Positions 1 through 8,651 of a stretch of DNA of 64,000 bases are shown one piece after another. The stretch covers positions 62,001 through 126,000 of the forward strand of contig NZ_JADFBY010000001.1 in the NCBI RefSeq assembly GCF_015223065.1, read 5' to 3'. The notes under the pieces were generated by a model, which did no database searches, was not told the origin of the DNA, and worked only from the letters and a program-made list of their open reading frames with translations. A program made the position numbers and the translations under genes. The stretch's first letter is position 1. Each line of letters opens with the position of its first letter. This stretch comes from Mucilaginibacter sp. JRF (lineage in GTDB: Bacteria; Bacteroidota; Bacteroidia; Sphingobacteriales; Sphingobacteriaceae).

Positions 1-33
1 GGTACAGACGGTTATCAAAAGCAAATAAAATAA
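1..33 (+). CDS. Possible 3' end of an upstream gene (partial)
   Basis: Only a few codons precede stop codons here: frame 1 ends at 31-33 and frame 2 at 26-28. A rightward gene ending just before the hairpin at 36-66 would fit the layout, since that hairpin would then serve two convergent genes. There is too little sequence to name a product, and it may simply be intergenic. Confidence 0.2.
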   Translation, partial: GTDGYQKQIK

Positions 34-35
34 AG

Positions 36-66
36 AAAGCTCCCGCTTATGTGCAGGAGCTTTCTC
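36..66. terminator. Bidirectional intrinsic terminator downstream of ndh
   Basis: A hairpin with arms GAAAGCTCC / GGAGCTTTC lies just beyond the ndh stop codon. Leftward it is followed by a T-rich run (TTTATTTTATT on the minus strand), which fits Rho-independent termination of ndh. It could also stop a rightward gene entering from the left edge. Confidence 0.7.
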
Positions 67-89
67 GTTTTAGCTATATCAGTAAAATA

Positions 90-1403
90 TTATTGATCGG
101 CTTTGGTAACGGCATTAAGCTGCGCGTCCGATTTTTCTTTGATGAATTTACGGATGATCAGCCTGTTACCGCCGTTGTAGCTTACGTAGCTGGCAACCCA
201 GTTAATAAACACAACCCAACGGTTACGGCCACCCATCAGCGATATTAAGTGGATGAACATCCAGGTCATCCAGGCAAAAAAGCCGCTCATTTTTATCTTA
301 CCAATATCGGCAACGGCTTTGTTACGGCCAATTGTCGCCATCGAGCCTTTATCAAAATAGCTGAACTGCTCGGTTGGCTTATTTTCAATAATATTCAGTA
401 TGTTTTCGGCAACCTTAACACCTTGCTGCATGGCCACTTGCGCAACGCCCGGGTGCCCGTTAGGTGTAGCCTCGGTAATGCTGGCCGCAACGTCGCCAAT
501 GGCGAATATGTTGGTGCTACCTTCAATTTGGCTAATGCCGTTTGTTTTGATGCGGTTACCGCGTACAATGTTATCTTTATCAATACCTGCCGGTACCTGG
601 CCCATTACACCGGCCGACCATATAACGCTCTTGGTTTTGATGCTTTTGCCACCCTCAAAGTTGATCACCTCGCCATCGTAGCTTTCAACCTTAGTGCCTA
701 ATAACAGTTCAACACCCATACCGCGTAATGATTTTTCGGCCGCTTTTGATGACTCTGCTGACATTGGGCCTAATACCCTCGGCAAAAAGTCGACCAGGTA
801 AACCTTCATTTCCTCTTTGCGCAGCTCAGGGTAATCCTTGGTCAGTATGTGGTTACGTATCTCGGCTAATGATCCGGCAAGCTCCACACCGGTTGGGCCC
901 GCGCCTACCAGTACAAAGTTCAGATATGGCTCACGCGCCTCTTTTGATGGCTGCAATACAGCGGCCTCCAAATTTTGTAATATCAGGTAACGAATGTTAA
1001 GCGCCTCGGGGATGGTTTTCATTGGCATGGCAAAACGCTCGATATCCTTATTACCAAAGAAGTTGGTGGTTGAGCCTGTAGCAATTACCAGGTAATCGTA
1101 GTTGATATCGCCAATGCTGGTTTCAACGTAATTAGCCTCTTTGTTTATTGATTTTACTTCGGCTATACGGAAGCGGAAGTTTTTTTGATCGTCAAATTTT
1201 TTACGGATAGAGAAGGCTATGGATTCACACTCCAAACTGCCCATAGCAACCTGATATAACAGGGGCCAAAAGCCATGGTAGTTGTTTTTATCGAGCATTA
1301 ATACATTAACCGGCTTGTTCTTTAGCTTTTTGGCTACCTCAATGCCGCCAAAGCCTCCGCCTACAATTACTACTAATGGAAATTTTGAATTTTCGAAATC
1401 CAT
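90..1403 (-). CDS. ndh: Type II NADH:quinone oxidoreductase (NDH-2)
   Basis: A membrane-associated flavoprotein that passes electrons from NADH to quinone without pumping protons. The 437-residue length is normal for the family. An N-terminal FAD-binding Rossmann motif (VIVGGGFGGIEVAKKL, residues 11-26) is followed by the second dinucleotide motif VGAGPTGVELAG near residues 165-176, and by the late FAD-contact segment IFAIGDVAA near residue 305. A hydrophobic stretch near residues 373-390 (FFAWMTWMFIHLISLMGG) fits the C-terminal membrane-anchoring region. The gene is monocistronic: it has its own terminator downstream and the secDF terminator upstream. The exact quinone is not visible. Confidence 0.93.
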   Translation of the reverse strand: MDFENSKFPLVVIVGGGFGGIEVAKKLKNKPVNVLMLDKNNYHGFWPLLYQVAMGSLECESIAFSIRKKFDDQKNFRFRIAEVKSINKEANYVETSIGDINYDYLVIATGSTTNFFGNKDIERFAMPMKTIPEALNIRYLILQNLEAAVLQPSKEAREPYLNFVLVGAGPTGVELAGSLAEIRNHILTKDYPELRKEEMKVYLVDFLPRVLGPMSAESSKAAEKSLRGMGVELLLGTKVESYDGEVINFEGGKSIKTKSVIWSAGVMGQVPAGIDKDNIVRGNRIKTNGISQIEGSTNIFAIGDVAASITEATPNGHPGVAQVAMQQGVKVAENILNIIENKPTEQFSYFDKGSMATIGRNKAVADIGKIKMSGFFAWMTWMFIHLISLMGGRNRWVVFINWVASYVSYNGGNRLIIRKFIKEKSDAQLNAVTKADQ

Positions 1404-1453
1404 GTGTTATGGTATATATTTATGTTAAAAGTTTGATGTATGTATAAAGCAAA

Positions 1454-1480
1454 AAAGCCCCAAATGTTCTTTGGGGCTTT
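1454..1480 (-). terminator. Intrinsic terminator of secDF
   Basis: A perfect 11-bp stem (AAAGCCCCAAA / TTTGGGGCTTT) with a 5-nt loop lies 20 nt past the secDF stop. A T-run follows in the leftward direction. Confidence 0.85.
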
Positions 1481-1499
1481 CTTAAATTTTTGTCAAATT

Positions 1500-4463
1500 T
1501 TATTTAAGACCTTTTTTCCCAAAGTCGATGATTACCGGTGTTGCCACACAGATGGACGAGTATGTACCAAATGTGATACCGATAAGCAGGGCGAAAGAGA
1601 ACCCTCTGATCACGTCGCCGCCAAAGATAAACAATACGATCAAAACAAACAGTACCGTAAGTGAAGTAATTATTGTACGGCTTAAAGTGCTGTTGATTGC
1701 GTTATTGATAACTACCTCGGTAGTTTCACCTTTATTGTTATGGAATTTCAGGTACTCACGTATACGGTCAAACACAACCACGGTATCGTTAATTGAGTAA
1801 CCAATAACGGTAAGGATAGCCGCGATAAACGCCTGGTCAATATCAAGCGAGAATGGCAGGGCATCCTTAAACAGTGAGAAGAATGACATTACCAGCAAGG
1901 CATCGTGCACGGTAGCAACCAATGCACCAAGGCTGTACTGCCACTTACGGAACCTAATCAGGATGTATGCCGCGATAACCAATATAGCGAATACTACGGT
2001 CAGCGTAGCCGAAGTTTTTAAGTCGTTTGATATGGTAGGGTCAACCTTGGTACGGCCAACTATGGTATAGTTTGGCGATACTTCCTGTAAACCTTTTGTT
2101 AAAGCGCTTTCAACCTTAGCGTCAGCATCTTCTGATTTATCTTCAAGCAAGTAGTTGGTAGTGATGCTCAGTTTATCTTCACCAAAGGTTTTAACCTCAG
2201 CCTTACCAACACCCAGGTATTTGGTAACAGCCTCACGGGTTTGCTCAGCATCGATCTTTGAATCTTTAAACTGAACAATGTAGTTATGGCCACCCTGGAA
2301 ATCCACACCGTAGTTAAAGCCACGGGTTACGATAGATACGATACCTGCCGCGATGAATATACCTGAGAATGCGTAGAATTTGAAACGGTTTTTAACGAAC
2401 GCGAAGTTGGCATTTTTAAAGGTATGCGCGCTCCATGCGTGCGAGAATTTAACATCCCAGCCTTTTTCAAGCATCCATTCAAATATCAACCTTGAGATCA
2501 ATAGTGAACAGAACAATGAGGTTACGATACCGATCATCAACGTGCTGGCGAAACCTTTGATAGGGCCTGAACCGAAGATCAATAGGATAGTAGCTGTTAA
2601 GAAGGTACTGATGTTAGCATCCAGAATTGATGACAGGGCGTGTTTAAAACCATCAGCAACTGATTGTTTTAATGATTTACCCAAGGCCATCTCCTCACGT
2701 ACACGTTCATATACCAGTACGTTGGCATCAACCGCTATACCCAGGGTTAGCACGATACCGGCTATACCAGGCAGGGTTAATACCGCGCCGAAGCTGATCA
2801 ATACACCCATCAGGAACACTACGTTGATCAATACCGCAACTACCGCTACGCTACCTGCACGGTTGTAGTAAACAACCATGAACACCAATACTACCACAAA
2901 GCCAAGCACACATGATAATAAACCGGCACTGATAGCTTCCTGACCTAATGACGGACCTACAACAGCATCGTTAACAATGCGTGCAGGGGCAGGCAAACGA
3001 CCTGCTTTTAACACGTTGGCTAAATCCTTAGTATCTTCAACAGTAAAGTTACCTGATATTGATGATACACCGCCTGAGATCTCGTTTTGCACGTTAGGGG
3101 CAGAGTATACGTTATCATCAAGGACTATGGCGATAGCTGCTTTTGATGGGGCCGCTTCGGCAGTAATATTTTTCCATGATTGGGCACCGCTTGAGTTCAT
3201 GATCATTTGAACATCAGGGCGGCCTTTCTCGTCAACGTCAGCTTTCGCGTCGGTTATCACGTCGCCGGTTAATACAGGGCCGTTTTCAGCACCCGATAGT
3301 TTGATGGCGTATAGTGTAAATGCTTTTTCTTTAGCATCAGTACGTGGCTTAACATCCCACAGGAATTTAATATTGCTTGGAGTAGCGCTTTTTGCTTCGG
3401 CGCTTCTCAGCATATCATTAACCTTGGCGGTATCCTGTAAACGAGCTATACCAACCGCAGGACCAGGCTGCAATTGCATGCCGTTTTGGCCCTGGTATAC
3501 AGCCGGAGTAAGCACTGCGAATAACGGGTTAGCGTTTTGCTGTTTTAACTTGTTGTTGGCAGCGGCGCTGTCTTTACCTGCGCCTTTACCCAGTTTGCCT
3601 AATAACGAGGCATCGCCTTTGGCTGTATCTTTAGCAGCAGCAGCAGCAGTAGTAGTAGTGGCTTTAGCGGTATCGGCAGTTTTGGCTGCTGTTTTGTTTT
3701 TGGCCGCAATCAGCTTATCAATATTGGTCAGGATAGGGTATACCTCCTGATTATCGAAAGTTTTGTAGAACTCCAGTTTAGCGGTACCCTGTAAAAGCTT
3801 GCGTACACGTTCAGGGTCTTTTACACCCGGTAGCTCGATCAGGATACGGTTTGTACCTTGTTGCAATTGGATGTTAGGCTGAGCAACGCCAAACTGATCG
3901 ATACGGGTATTCAATACCGTGTACGATTGTTTAACGGCAGCATTAGCCTGATCTTGCAGGTAAGTTTTTACCTGATCATTGCTGGCGTTGAATTTAAGGT
4001 TAGCCTGATTATCCTGAGTTGAGAAGATGGTGGCCAGCTTACCGCTTGGGTTAAGCTTTTCATATTCGTCAACAAAAAGGGTAATGTAATCTTTTTGGCT
4101 GTTTACCTGTGCTTTCTCTGCATTCAGCAAAGCCTGGTTAAAAGCAGCATCAGGATTGTTGTTGCCTAATTTTTTTACCAGCTCGCGCAGTGATACCTGC
4201 ATGGTAACGTTCATGCCGCCTTTCAGGTCCAAACCCAAAGCCAATTCATGACTTTTACAATACTGATAAGTATGGTTTAAAACAGGGTAAACAGGCAGTT
4301 GCTCTACCGAGTCGAGGTAAGCTTTCTCTTTTTCGGGGTTGCCCTTAGCGTACTCGCTGGCGTCGCCTTCAACCTTCTGAACAACCCATGTTAGCGAAAA
4401 ATAATAGAAGCTGAGCAAAGCCAGCACTATTGCAAAAAATTTGATGATCCCTTTACCTTGCAT
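1500..4463 (-). CDS. secDF: Protein translocase SecDF (fused SecD-SecF)
   Basis: RND-type membrane protein that uses the proton gradient to help SecYEG export proteins. The 987 residues hold both halves: SecD with one N-terminal membrane segment (residues 7-27) and the GLDLKGG motif near residue 78, and SecF beginning near residue 690 with GVDFQGG near 717. Each half ends in a bundle of hydrophobic helices. SecD-SecF fusion is common in Bacteroidota. Residues about 248-304 form an Ala/Thr/Lys/Gly-rich insert in the periplasmic part of SecD, encoded partly by runs of GCN and ACN triplets (plus strand about 3630-3660). Such a run could change length by slippage. The gene has its own terminator and no close partner. 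Confidence 0.96.
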   Translation of the reverse strand: MQGKGIIKFFAIVLALLSFYYFSLTWVVQKVEGDASEYAKGNPEKEKAYLDSVEQLPVYPVLNHTYQYCKSHELALGLDLKGGMNVTMQVSLRELVKKLGNNNPDAAFNQALLNAEKAQVNSQKDYITLFVDEYEKLNPSGKLATIFSTQDNQANLKFNASNDQVKTYLQDQANAAVKQSYTVLNTRIDQFGVAQPNIQLQQGTNRILIELPGVKDPERVRKLLQGTAKLEFYKTFDNQEVYPILTNIDKLIAAKNKTAAKTADTAKATTTTAAAAAKDTAKGDASLLGKLGKGAGKDSAAANNKLKQQNANPLFAVLTPAVYQGQNGMQLQPGPAVGIARLQDTAKVNDMLRSAEAKSATPSNIKFLWDVKPRTDAKEKAFTLYAIKLSGAENGPVLTGDVITDAKADVDEKGRPDVQMIMNSSGAQSWKNITAEAAPSKAAIAIVLDDNVYSAPNVQNEISGGVSSISGNFTVEDTKDLANVLKAGRLPAPARIVNDAVVGPSLGQEAISAGLLSCVLGFVVVLVFMVVYYNRAGSVAVVAVLINVVFLMGVLISFGAVLTLPGIAGIVLTLGIAVDANVLVYERVREEMALGKSLKQSVADGFKHALSSILDANISTFLTATILLIFGSGPIKGFASTLMIGIVTSLFCSLLISRLIFEWMLEKGWDVKFSHAWSAHTFKNANFAFVKNRFKFYAFSGIFIAAGIVSIVTRGFNYGVDFQGGHNYIVQFKDSKIDAEQTREAVTKYLGVGKAEVKTFGEDKLSITTNYLLEDKSEDADAKVESALTKGLQEVSPNYTIVGRTKVDPTISNDLKTSATLTVVFAILVIAAYILIRFRKWQYSLGALVATVHDALLVMSFFSLFKDALPFSLDIDQAFIAAILTVIGYSINDTVVVFDRIREYLKFHNNKGETTEVVINNAINSTLSRTIITSLTVLFVLIVLFIFGGDVIRGFSFALLIGITFGTYSSICVATPVIIDFGKKGLK

Positions 4464-4587
4464 CGTGAAGTGTAACTATTGAATATATTATAATTTAGTC
4501 TTTACAGCGTTTTTTTATAAGACGGCAAATCTAATAAAATTTCTACAGCAAGAAATTTTAAATTAAAACAAAATAAAATGCACTTTG

Positions 4588-5070
4588 TTAGCGCCTTTCA
4601 AGCGTGATGATGGAGTATGTGTAAGCATGCTTTTCGTCAGCCTCATAATCGGTACGCGCGGTTTCGTTCCATTGGCTGTAATCTATCTGCGGAAAATAGG
4701 TATCCCCCTCAAAATCGTGGTGAACAATGGTTAAGTAGATCTTATCAGTAAGCGGCATGGCCAGCTTGTAAATTTCGGCACCACCAACAATAAACACCTC
4801 ATCTTCATCGGCACATAAAGCCAATGCAGCCTCAACACTGTTAACCACCTCGCAGCCTTCAATGCTGATGTTTTGGCGGGTGATAACAATATTACGGCGC
4901 TTAGGCAACGGCTTACCCACCGAGTCAAAGGTCTTTCGCCCCATAATAACCGTATGGCCGCTGGTGGTGTTCTTAAAATGTTTCAGATCATTAGGCAGAT
5001 GCCAGAGTAACTGGTTGTTAATGCCGATAGCGTTGTTTTGCGCTATGGCTACTATGATGGATGTGGTCAT
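4588..5070 (-). CDS. folA: Dihydrofolate reductase
   Basis: Reduces dihydrofolate to tetrahydrofolate with NADPH, regenerating the cofactor consumed by thymidylate synthase. The 160 residues match the usual length. Visible family features are the N-terminal strand SIIVAIAQNNAIG, LLWHLPNDLKHFK (with the substrate-binding Asp), GRKTFDSVGKPLPKR, and FIVGGAEIYKLA, the NADPH-binding glycine turn. Its ATG lies immediately after the doc stop codon, so it is probably co-transcribed with, and perhaps translationally coupled to, the toxin gene. thyA lies further upstream in the same run. Confidence 0.95.
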   Translation of the reverse strand: MTTSIIVAIAQNNAIGINNQLLWHLPNDLKHFKNTTSGHTVIMGRKTFDSVGKPLPKRRNIVITRQNISIEGCEVVNSVEAALALCADEDEVFIVGGAEIYKLAMPLTDKIYLTIVHHDFEGDTYFPQIDYSQWNETARTDYEADEKHAYTYSIITLERR

Positions 5071-5454
5071 TTATTTGGAAATAGGTTTTATATTGGCTTT
5101 TATCCATTCCTTGATCTCGTCAAACCGGATGTCGCCTGTACTCGCGCTGATCACGAATTGATATTTTTCGCTCTCAGGTGCATGAATATATAAACCATCT
5201 GTGCGGAGTAATATCTCCAGCATCATATAAGCAATACGTTTGTTGCCATCCATAAAAGGATGATTGATGATGAGGCTTTCAAAAATAGCTGAGGCTTTGT
5301 CAATGGCAGTAGGATAGAGGTCGGTGCCATCAAATGTTGCGAACGGGCGGCTTAATGCCGATTCAAGTAAAATATCTTCACGAACACCTTTGCTTCCGCC
5401 AAATTCATCAATCAATCTATTATGAATGCGGACAGCGGATTGAAAACTGATCAT
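5071..5454 (-). CDS. doc: Doc/Fic-family toxin
   Basis: A 127-residue Fic-fold protein with the Doc-type active-site loop HPFMDGNKR (residues about 63-71). Known Doc proteins arrest translation by phosphorylating EF-Tu. The N-terminal LIDEFGGSKGVREDILLESALSRP segment matches the phage P1 Doc group. The Lys in the GNKR loop, where AMP-transferring Fic proteins have Gly, favours the Doc group. Its ATG overlaps the TGA of the small upstream gene by 4 nt (ATGA), the classic coupling of an antitoxin-toxin pair. It sits between thyA and folA, an odd place for such a module. Activity is inferred from the intact motif. Confidence 0.88.
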   Translation of the reverse strand: MISFQSAVRIHNRLIDEFGGSKGVREDILLESALSRPFATFDGTDLYPTAIDKASAIFESLIINHPFMDGNKRIAYMMLEILLRTDGLYIHAPESEKYQFVISASTGDIRFDEIKEWIKANIKPISK

Positions 5455-5633
5455 TGCGCTAATTTTTGGAGCAATTCCTTGTTTTCTGAAATTATTGCGT
5501 CCACATGGGCATCAAGGGCAGCATCATCCCAATATTGCTTTTTATTGATCAAGTCAAGCAATTCCTTTAAATCGCGCTCCGGCATTTTTTCAACCGCCTT
5601 GTGTATCTCGTCTTTTAATTCGGCAATGCTCAT
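5451..5633 (-). CDS. Putative antitoxin partner of Doc
   Basis: A 60-residue acidic, helical protein immediately upstream of doc, overlapping it by 4 nt. An ATG at 5633 is preferred over an in-frame TTG at 5651. I recognise no Phd/YefM DNA-binding signature in the N-terminal half, which reads as an amphipathic helix (ELKDEIHKAVEKMPERDLKE). The C-terminal segment (ALDAHVDAIISENKELLQKL) would be the natural toxin-neutralising helix by analogy with Phd. The assignment rests on size, charge and position rather than on a clear family match. Whether it autoregulates is unknown. Confidence 0.7.
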   Translation of the reverse strand: MSIAELKDEIHKAVEKMPERDLKELLDLINKKQYWDDAALDAHVDAIISENKELLQKLAQ

Positions 5634-5660
5634 AATGTCAAATTTACGCAAATCTATTCA

Positions 5661-6455
5661 TTAAACGGCCACTATGCCTTTTATATGCGGATGCGGGTCA
5701 TAATTCTCCAGGCTGAAGTCCTCGTACTTAAAATCAAAAATATTGGTTACATCGGGGTTTATGCGCATGGTTGGTAGTGGCCTCGGTTCGCGGCTTAGTT
5801 GCAGGTTTACCTGCTCCAGGTGATTGTTGTAAATATGGGCATCGCCAAAGGTGTGGATAAAATCGCCGGGTTGCAGGCCGCACACCTGTGCTACCATCAG
5901 GGTAAGCAGCGCGTACGATGCAATGTTGAACGGCACCCCCAAAAATATATCGGCACTGCGCTGATATAATTGGCATGATAGCTTACCATCGGCCACATAA
6001 AATTGGAAAAGGCTGTGGCATGGCGGCAGCGCCATTTTATTTACCTCGGCCACGTTCCATGCCGAAACCATGATGCGGCGCGAATCAGGGTTGTTTTTGA
6101 TCTGATCAATGATCTGGCTGATCTGATCGATGTGCCCGCCATCAGGTGTAGGCCATGAGCGCCATTGGTGCCCGTATACCGGCCCCAGGTCGCCATTGGC
6201 ATCGGCCCACTCATCCCAAATGCGCACGCCGTTATCTTTTAAATATTTAATGTTGGTATCGCCCTGCAAAAACCATATCAACTCATGAATTATCGATTTT
6301 AGGTGCAGCTTCTTGGTGGTTACCATCGGGAAGCCATCCTGTAAATTAAAACGCATCTGGTAGCCAAAAACGCTGATAGTGCCCGTGCCTGTGCGGTCGT
6401 GCTTCTGGGTTCCGTTCTCAATCACATGGCGCATCAGGTCTAAATACTGTTTCAT
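5661..6455 (-). CDS. thyA: Thymidylate synthase
   Basis: Converts dUMP and methylene-tetrahydrofolate to dTMP and dihydrofolate. The 264-residue length is that of E. coli ThyA. Visible motifs are the N-terminal DRTGTGT phosphate-binding segment, [10 protein letters not shown], the catalytic Cys in [12 protein letters not shown] (near residue 146), [20 protein letters not shown], and HIYNNHLEQ. It is the first gene of the leftward run thyA - antitoxin - doc - folA, with only about 27 nt to the antitoxin ATG. It is divergent from ispE. Confidence 0.97.
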   Translation of the reverse strand: MKQYLDLMRHVIENGTQKHDRTGTGTISVFGYQMRFNLQDGFPMVTTKKLHLKSIIHELIWFLQGDTNIKYLKDNGVRIWDEWADANGDLGPVYGHQWRSWPTPDGGHIDQISQIIDQIKNNPDSRRIMVSAWNVAEVNKMALPPCHSLFQFYVADGKLSCQLYQRSADIFLGVPFNIASYALLTLMVAQVCGLQPGDFIHTFGDAHIYNNHLEQVNLQLSREPRPLPTMRINPDVTNIFDFKYEDFSLENYDPHPHIKGIVAV

Positions 6456-6484
6456 CGTTTTATGGGTTGTTGGCCTTTACGGCG

Positions 6485-6514
6485 TTTGCTGCAAATAAAA
6501 ATAATCTATTTTTG
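6485..6514 (+). promoter_or_regulatory. Bacteroidota-type promoter for ispE
   Basis: TTTG (6485-6488), an 18-nt spacer, then TATTTTTG (6507-6514) match the TTTG / TAnnTTTG consensus recognised by the primary sigma factor of Bacteroidota. A start site near 6521 would leave a leader of about 40 nt before the ispE ATG at 6563. Confidence 0.6.
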
Positions 6515-6562
6515 GAAACCTACGATTGTGAATAAAACCATGGTTGTTGTTAATCTTTTTCT

Positions 6563-7363
6563 ATGATCAATTTTCCGAATGCAAAAATAAACATTGGCCT
6601 CAACATTACCGAACGCCGTGCCGATGGTTACCACAACCTCGAAACCGTTTTTTACCCTATCGGGATAAAGGACGTGCTGGAAATTGCGGAGGCCGGTGAA
6701 TTAACGTTCGAGGTATCGGGCATCGGCATACCCGGCAGGGTGGAGGATAACCTTTGCGTAAAGGGCTACCACCTCATCAAAAAAGATCATGACCTGCCGC
6801 CTGTGAGCATTCATCTGCATAAACATATTCCAATAGGCGCAGGCCTTGGCGGCGGCTCGGCAGATGCTGCTTTTTTCATCAAATTACTCGATCAACAGTT
6901 TGGTCTGAACTTAACTATTGAGCAAATGGAAGGCTATGCCCGGCAGCTCGGTGCCGACTGTGCTTTCTTCATCCAAAACAAGCCGGTATACGCGCACGAG
7001 AAGGGCGACGTTTTTAAACCAGTTCAGCTCGATCTAACGGCCTATAAAATTGTTTTGGTGATGCCACCCGCCCACGTATCAACCGGTGAGGCCTACCGTG
7101 GCGTGCGACCAAAACGCTCGGAGGCATCATTACAGGAGCTGGTGCAATTGCCGGTAGCCGAATGGCGCCGCCACATCAAAAATGATTTTGAGGAATCGGT
7201 ATTTAAAAATCATCCCGTTATACGTGGCGTAAAAGCAAGCCTGTACGAAGCCGGCGCATTATACGCCAGTATGAGCGGCAGTGGAGCATCAGTTTTCGGC
7301 ATATTTGAGAGCCTGCCGGAGCTGGGGATGTTGGAGAAGGATAACCAGGTGTTTTATCTTTAA
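6563..7363 (+). CDS. ispE: 4-diphosphocytidyl-2-C-methyl-D-erythritol kinase
   Basis: GHMP-family kinase of the MEP isoprenoid pathway that phosphorylates CDP-methylerythritol with ATP. The 266 residues include NAKINIGLNI near the N-terminus (conserved Lys/Asn), the GHMP glycine-rich ATP loop PIGAGLGGGSADAA (residues about 91-104), the catalytic LGADCAFFI segment, and the C-terminal MSGSGASVFGIF motif (residues about 237-248). It is transcribed alone to the right from a recognisable promoter. A large inverted repeat follows the stop codon. Confidence 0.95.
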   Translation: MINFPNAKINIGLNITERRADGYHNLETVFYPIGIKDVLEIAEAGELTFEVSGIGIPGRVEDNLCVKGYHLIKKDHDLPPVSIHLHKHIPIGAGLGGGSADAAFFIKLLDQQFGLNLTIEQMEGYARQLGADCAFFIQNKPVYAHEKGDVFKPVQLDLTAYKIVLVMPPAHVSTGEAYRGVRPKRSEASLQELVQLPVAEWRRHIKNDFEESVFKNHPVIRGVKASLYEAGALYASMSGSGASVFGIFESLPELGMLEKDNQVFYL

Positions 7364-7372
7364 AAAATGCTA

Positions 7373-7461
7373 AACCCCTCCCTGCCCTCCCCAGGGAGGG
7401 AATTTTGCATATTGTAATTTAGAATTTTTAATTCCCTCCTCGGGGAGGGCAGGGAGGGGTT
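7373..7461. repeat. Inverted pair of A repeats, probable bidirectional terminator
   Basis: Two copies of the G/C-rich A block (CCCTCCCTGCCCTCCCC type) face each other across about 25 nt of AT-rich sequence. They form a near-perfect long inverted repeat between the convergent ispE and dehydrogenase genes. The same block recurs around 30.4-31.2, 34.9-36.4 and 61.7-62.4 kb. As RNA it would fold into a very stable hairpin from either strand. Confidence 0.8.
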
Positions 7462-7475
7462 ATTCTTGCAAATTT

Positions 7476-8366
7476 CTATACCCCCGCATCCTCCGACACC
7501 CCTTCACCAAACGCCGCTATCCAATCACTGCTGTCGCCTTTGCCTTTGGCCACCTGGGTGAGCAGGCGGGTATTTACCAGCGATACCAACGGTGCCGGAA
7601 CCTCGCTTTTTTGCGTTAACGCCAGTGCCAGTCGCGCATCCTTATAACCCAGTTTTGCCTTGAATGCAACGGGCTCATAATTTTTGGCGGCGATGAATTT
7701 TCCGTAATTCTGAAATATAGGGCAGGCAAAAAGTGTGGAGCTAAAAAAGTCGGCCACCTGCTGGCGATCGAGCCCGTTCTTTTCGGCCAGGGTGTAGGCC
7801 TCGGCCATCATCTCCAGCGATGCCATGATCATGAAATTGCCCGTCAGTTTTACAACATTGGCACCACCTGTGGTTTCGCCAAAATCAATGATTCCCTGAC
7901 CCATCGCGTTCAGGATATCCTCGGCCGGTTTTTTAGCCTCCGCATCGCCCGAAACACATATCCATAACTTCTTTGCCGCGGCTGCTTCCGGCCTGCCAAA
8001 AACAGGGGCGGCAAGGTAGCCCGTTCCGGCCTCTTGGTGGGCTGCTAAAAGCTCCTCAGATGTTTGTGGCGAAATGGTACTCATGGAGATGTGCAGCGCA
8101 CTTTTTTGCATGGTTTTTAAAATGCCATTGGCGCCGGTTGTTACCTCTGTTAAAACCGCGTCGTCGGCCAAAATGGTAATGACAAATTCTACCTCTGCGG
8201 CAGCCTCGGCAGGGGTGCTGCAAACGGTTATAGATGCCTGGTCAAGCTCCTGCGCTTTTGACGCCGTGCGGTTGTAAACCTGCAAATGGTAACCGGCGGC
8301 AATAAGGTTTTTCGCCATCGGGATACCTAAGTTTCCGAGGCCTATAAATGCGATCTTTTTGTTCAT
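7476..8366 (-). CDS. 3-hydroxyisobutyrate dehydrogenase-family oxidoreductase
   Basis: A 296-residue NAD(P)-dependent beta-hydroxyacid dehydrogenase. The N-terminal IAFIGLGNLGIPMAKNL is the dinucleotide-binding and family signature. The catalytic Lys lies in GGANVVKLTGNFMI (residues about 166-179), the substrate loop in STISPQTSEEL. The family includes 3-hydroxyisobutyrate dehydrogenase, tartronate semialdehyde reductase and glyoxylate/succinic semialdehyde reductase. The substrate cannot be chosen from this sequence, and no valine- or glycerate-pathway neighbour helps. The LapA-like gene lies 6 nt upstream of its start, so the two are probably one transcript. Confidence 0.88.
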   Translation of the reverse strand: MNKKIAFIGLGNLGIPMAKNLIAAGYHLQVYNRTASKAQELDQASITVCSTPAEAAAEVEFVITILADDAVLTEVTTGANGILKTMQKSALHISMSTISPQTSEELLAAHQEAGTGYLAAPVFGRPEAAAAKKLWICVSGDAEAKKPAEDILNAMGQGIIDFGETTGGANVVKLTGNFMIMASLEMMAEAYTLAEKNGLDRQQVADFFSSTLFACPIFQNYGKFIAAKNYEPVAFKAKLGYKDARLALALTQKSEVPAPLVSLVNTRLLTQVAKGKGDSSDWIAAFGEGVSEDAGV

Positions 8367-8372
8367 GATAAT

Positions 8373-8651
8373 TTAGCTGATGTAATCGCGATCTTCATCG
8401 CTTAGTGTATCGGGTTTGTTTTTGTTGTACATGGTGTCGTGATACTGTTCAATATCGTACTTCTGTTTTTTAGGCCTGCCAACTATCAGGCCCAGGATGA
8501 ACGCGAACACCGCCACCCCGGCCATTACCACCAGTTTTGACGCGTACATAGAAGTGAACAAAATGGTGAACGGAACCTCGTCGCGGTTTTGCATAATGAC
8601 GACGGTAAGCAGTACAGCGATGATGATCGCCACGATAGTTTTAAAGCTCAT
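8373..8651 (-). CDS. LapA/DUF1049-like small membrane protein
   Basis: A 92-residue protein with two membrane helices (about residues 4-20 and 36-60) joined by a short loop NRDEVPFTILF, then a charged cytoplasmic tail. The NxxxVxFxxxF pattern between the helices and the basic GRPKKQK after the second match the LapA (DUF1049) family, whose E. coli member acts in LPS homeostasis. It lies just upstream of the dehydrogenase gene on the same strand. Its function here is unproven. Confidence 0.72.
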   Translation of the reverse strand: MSFKTIVAIIIAVLLTVVIMQNRDEVPFTILFTSMYASKLVVMAGVAVFAFILGLIVGRPKKQKYDIEQYHDTMYNKNKPDTLSDEDRDYIS

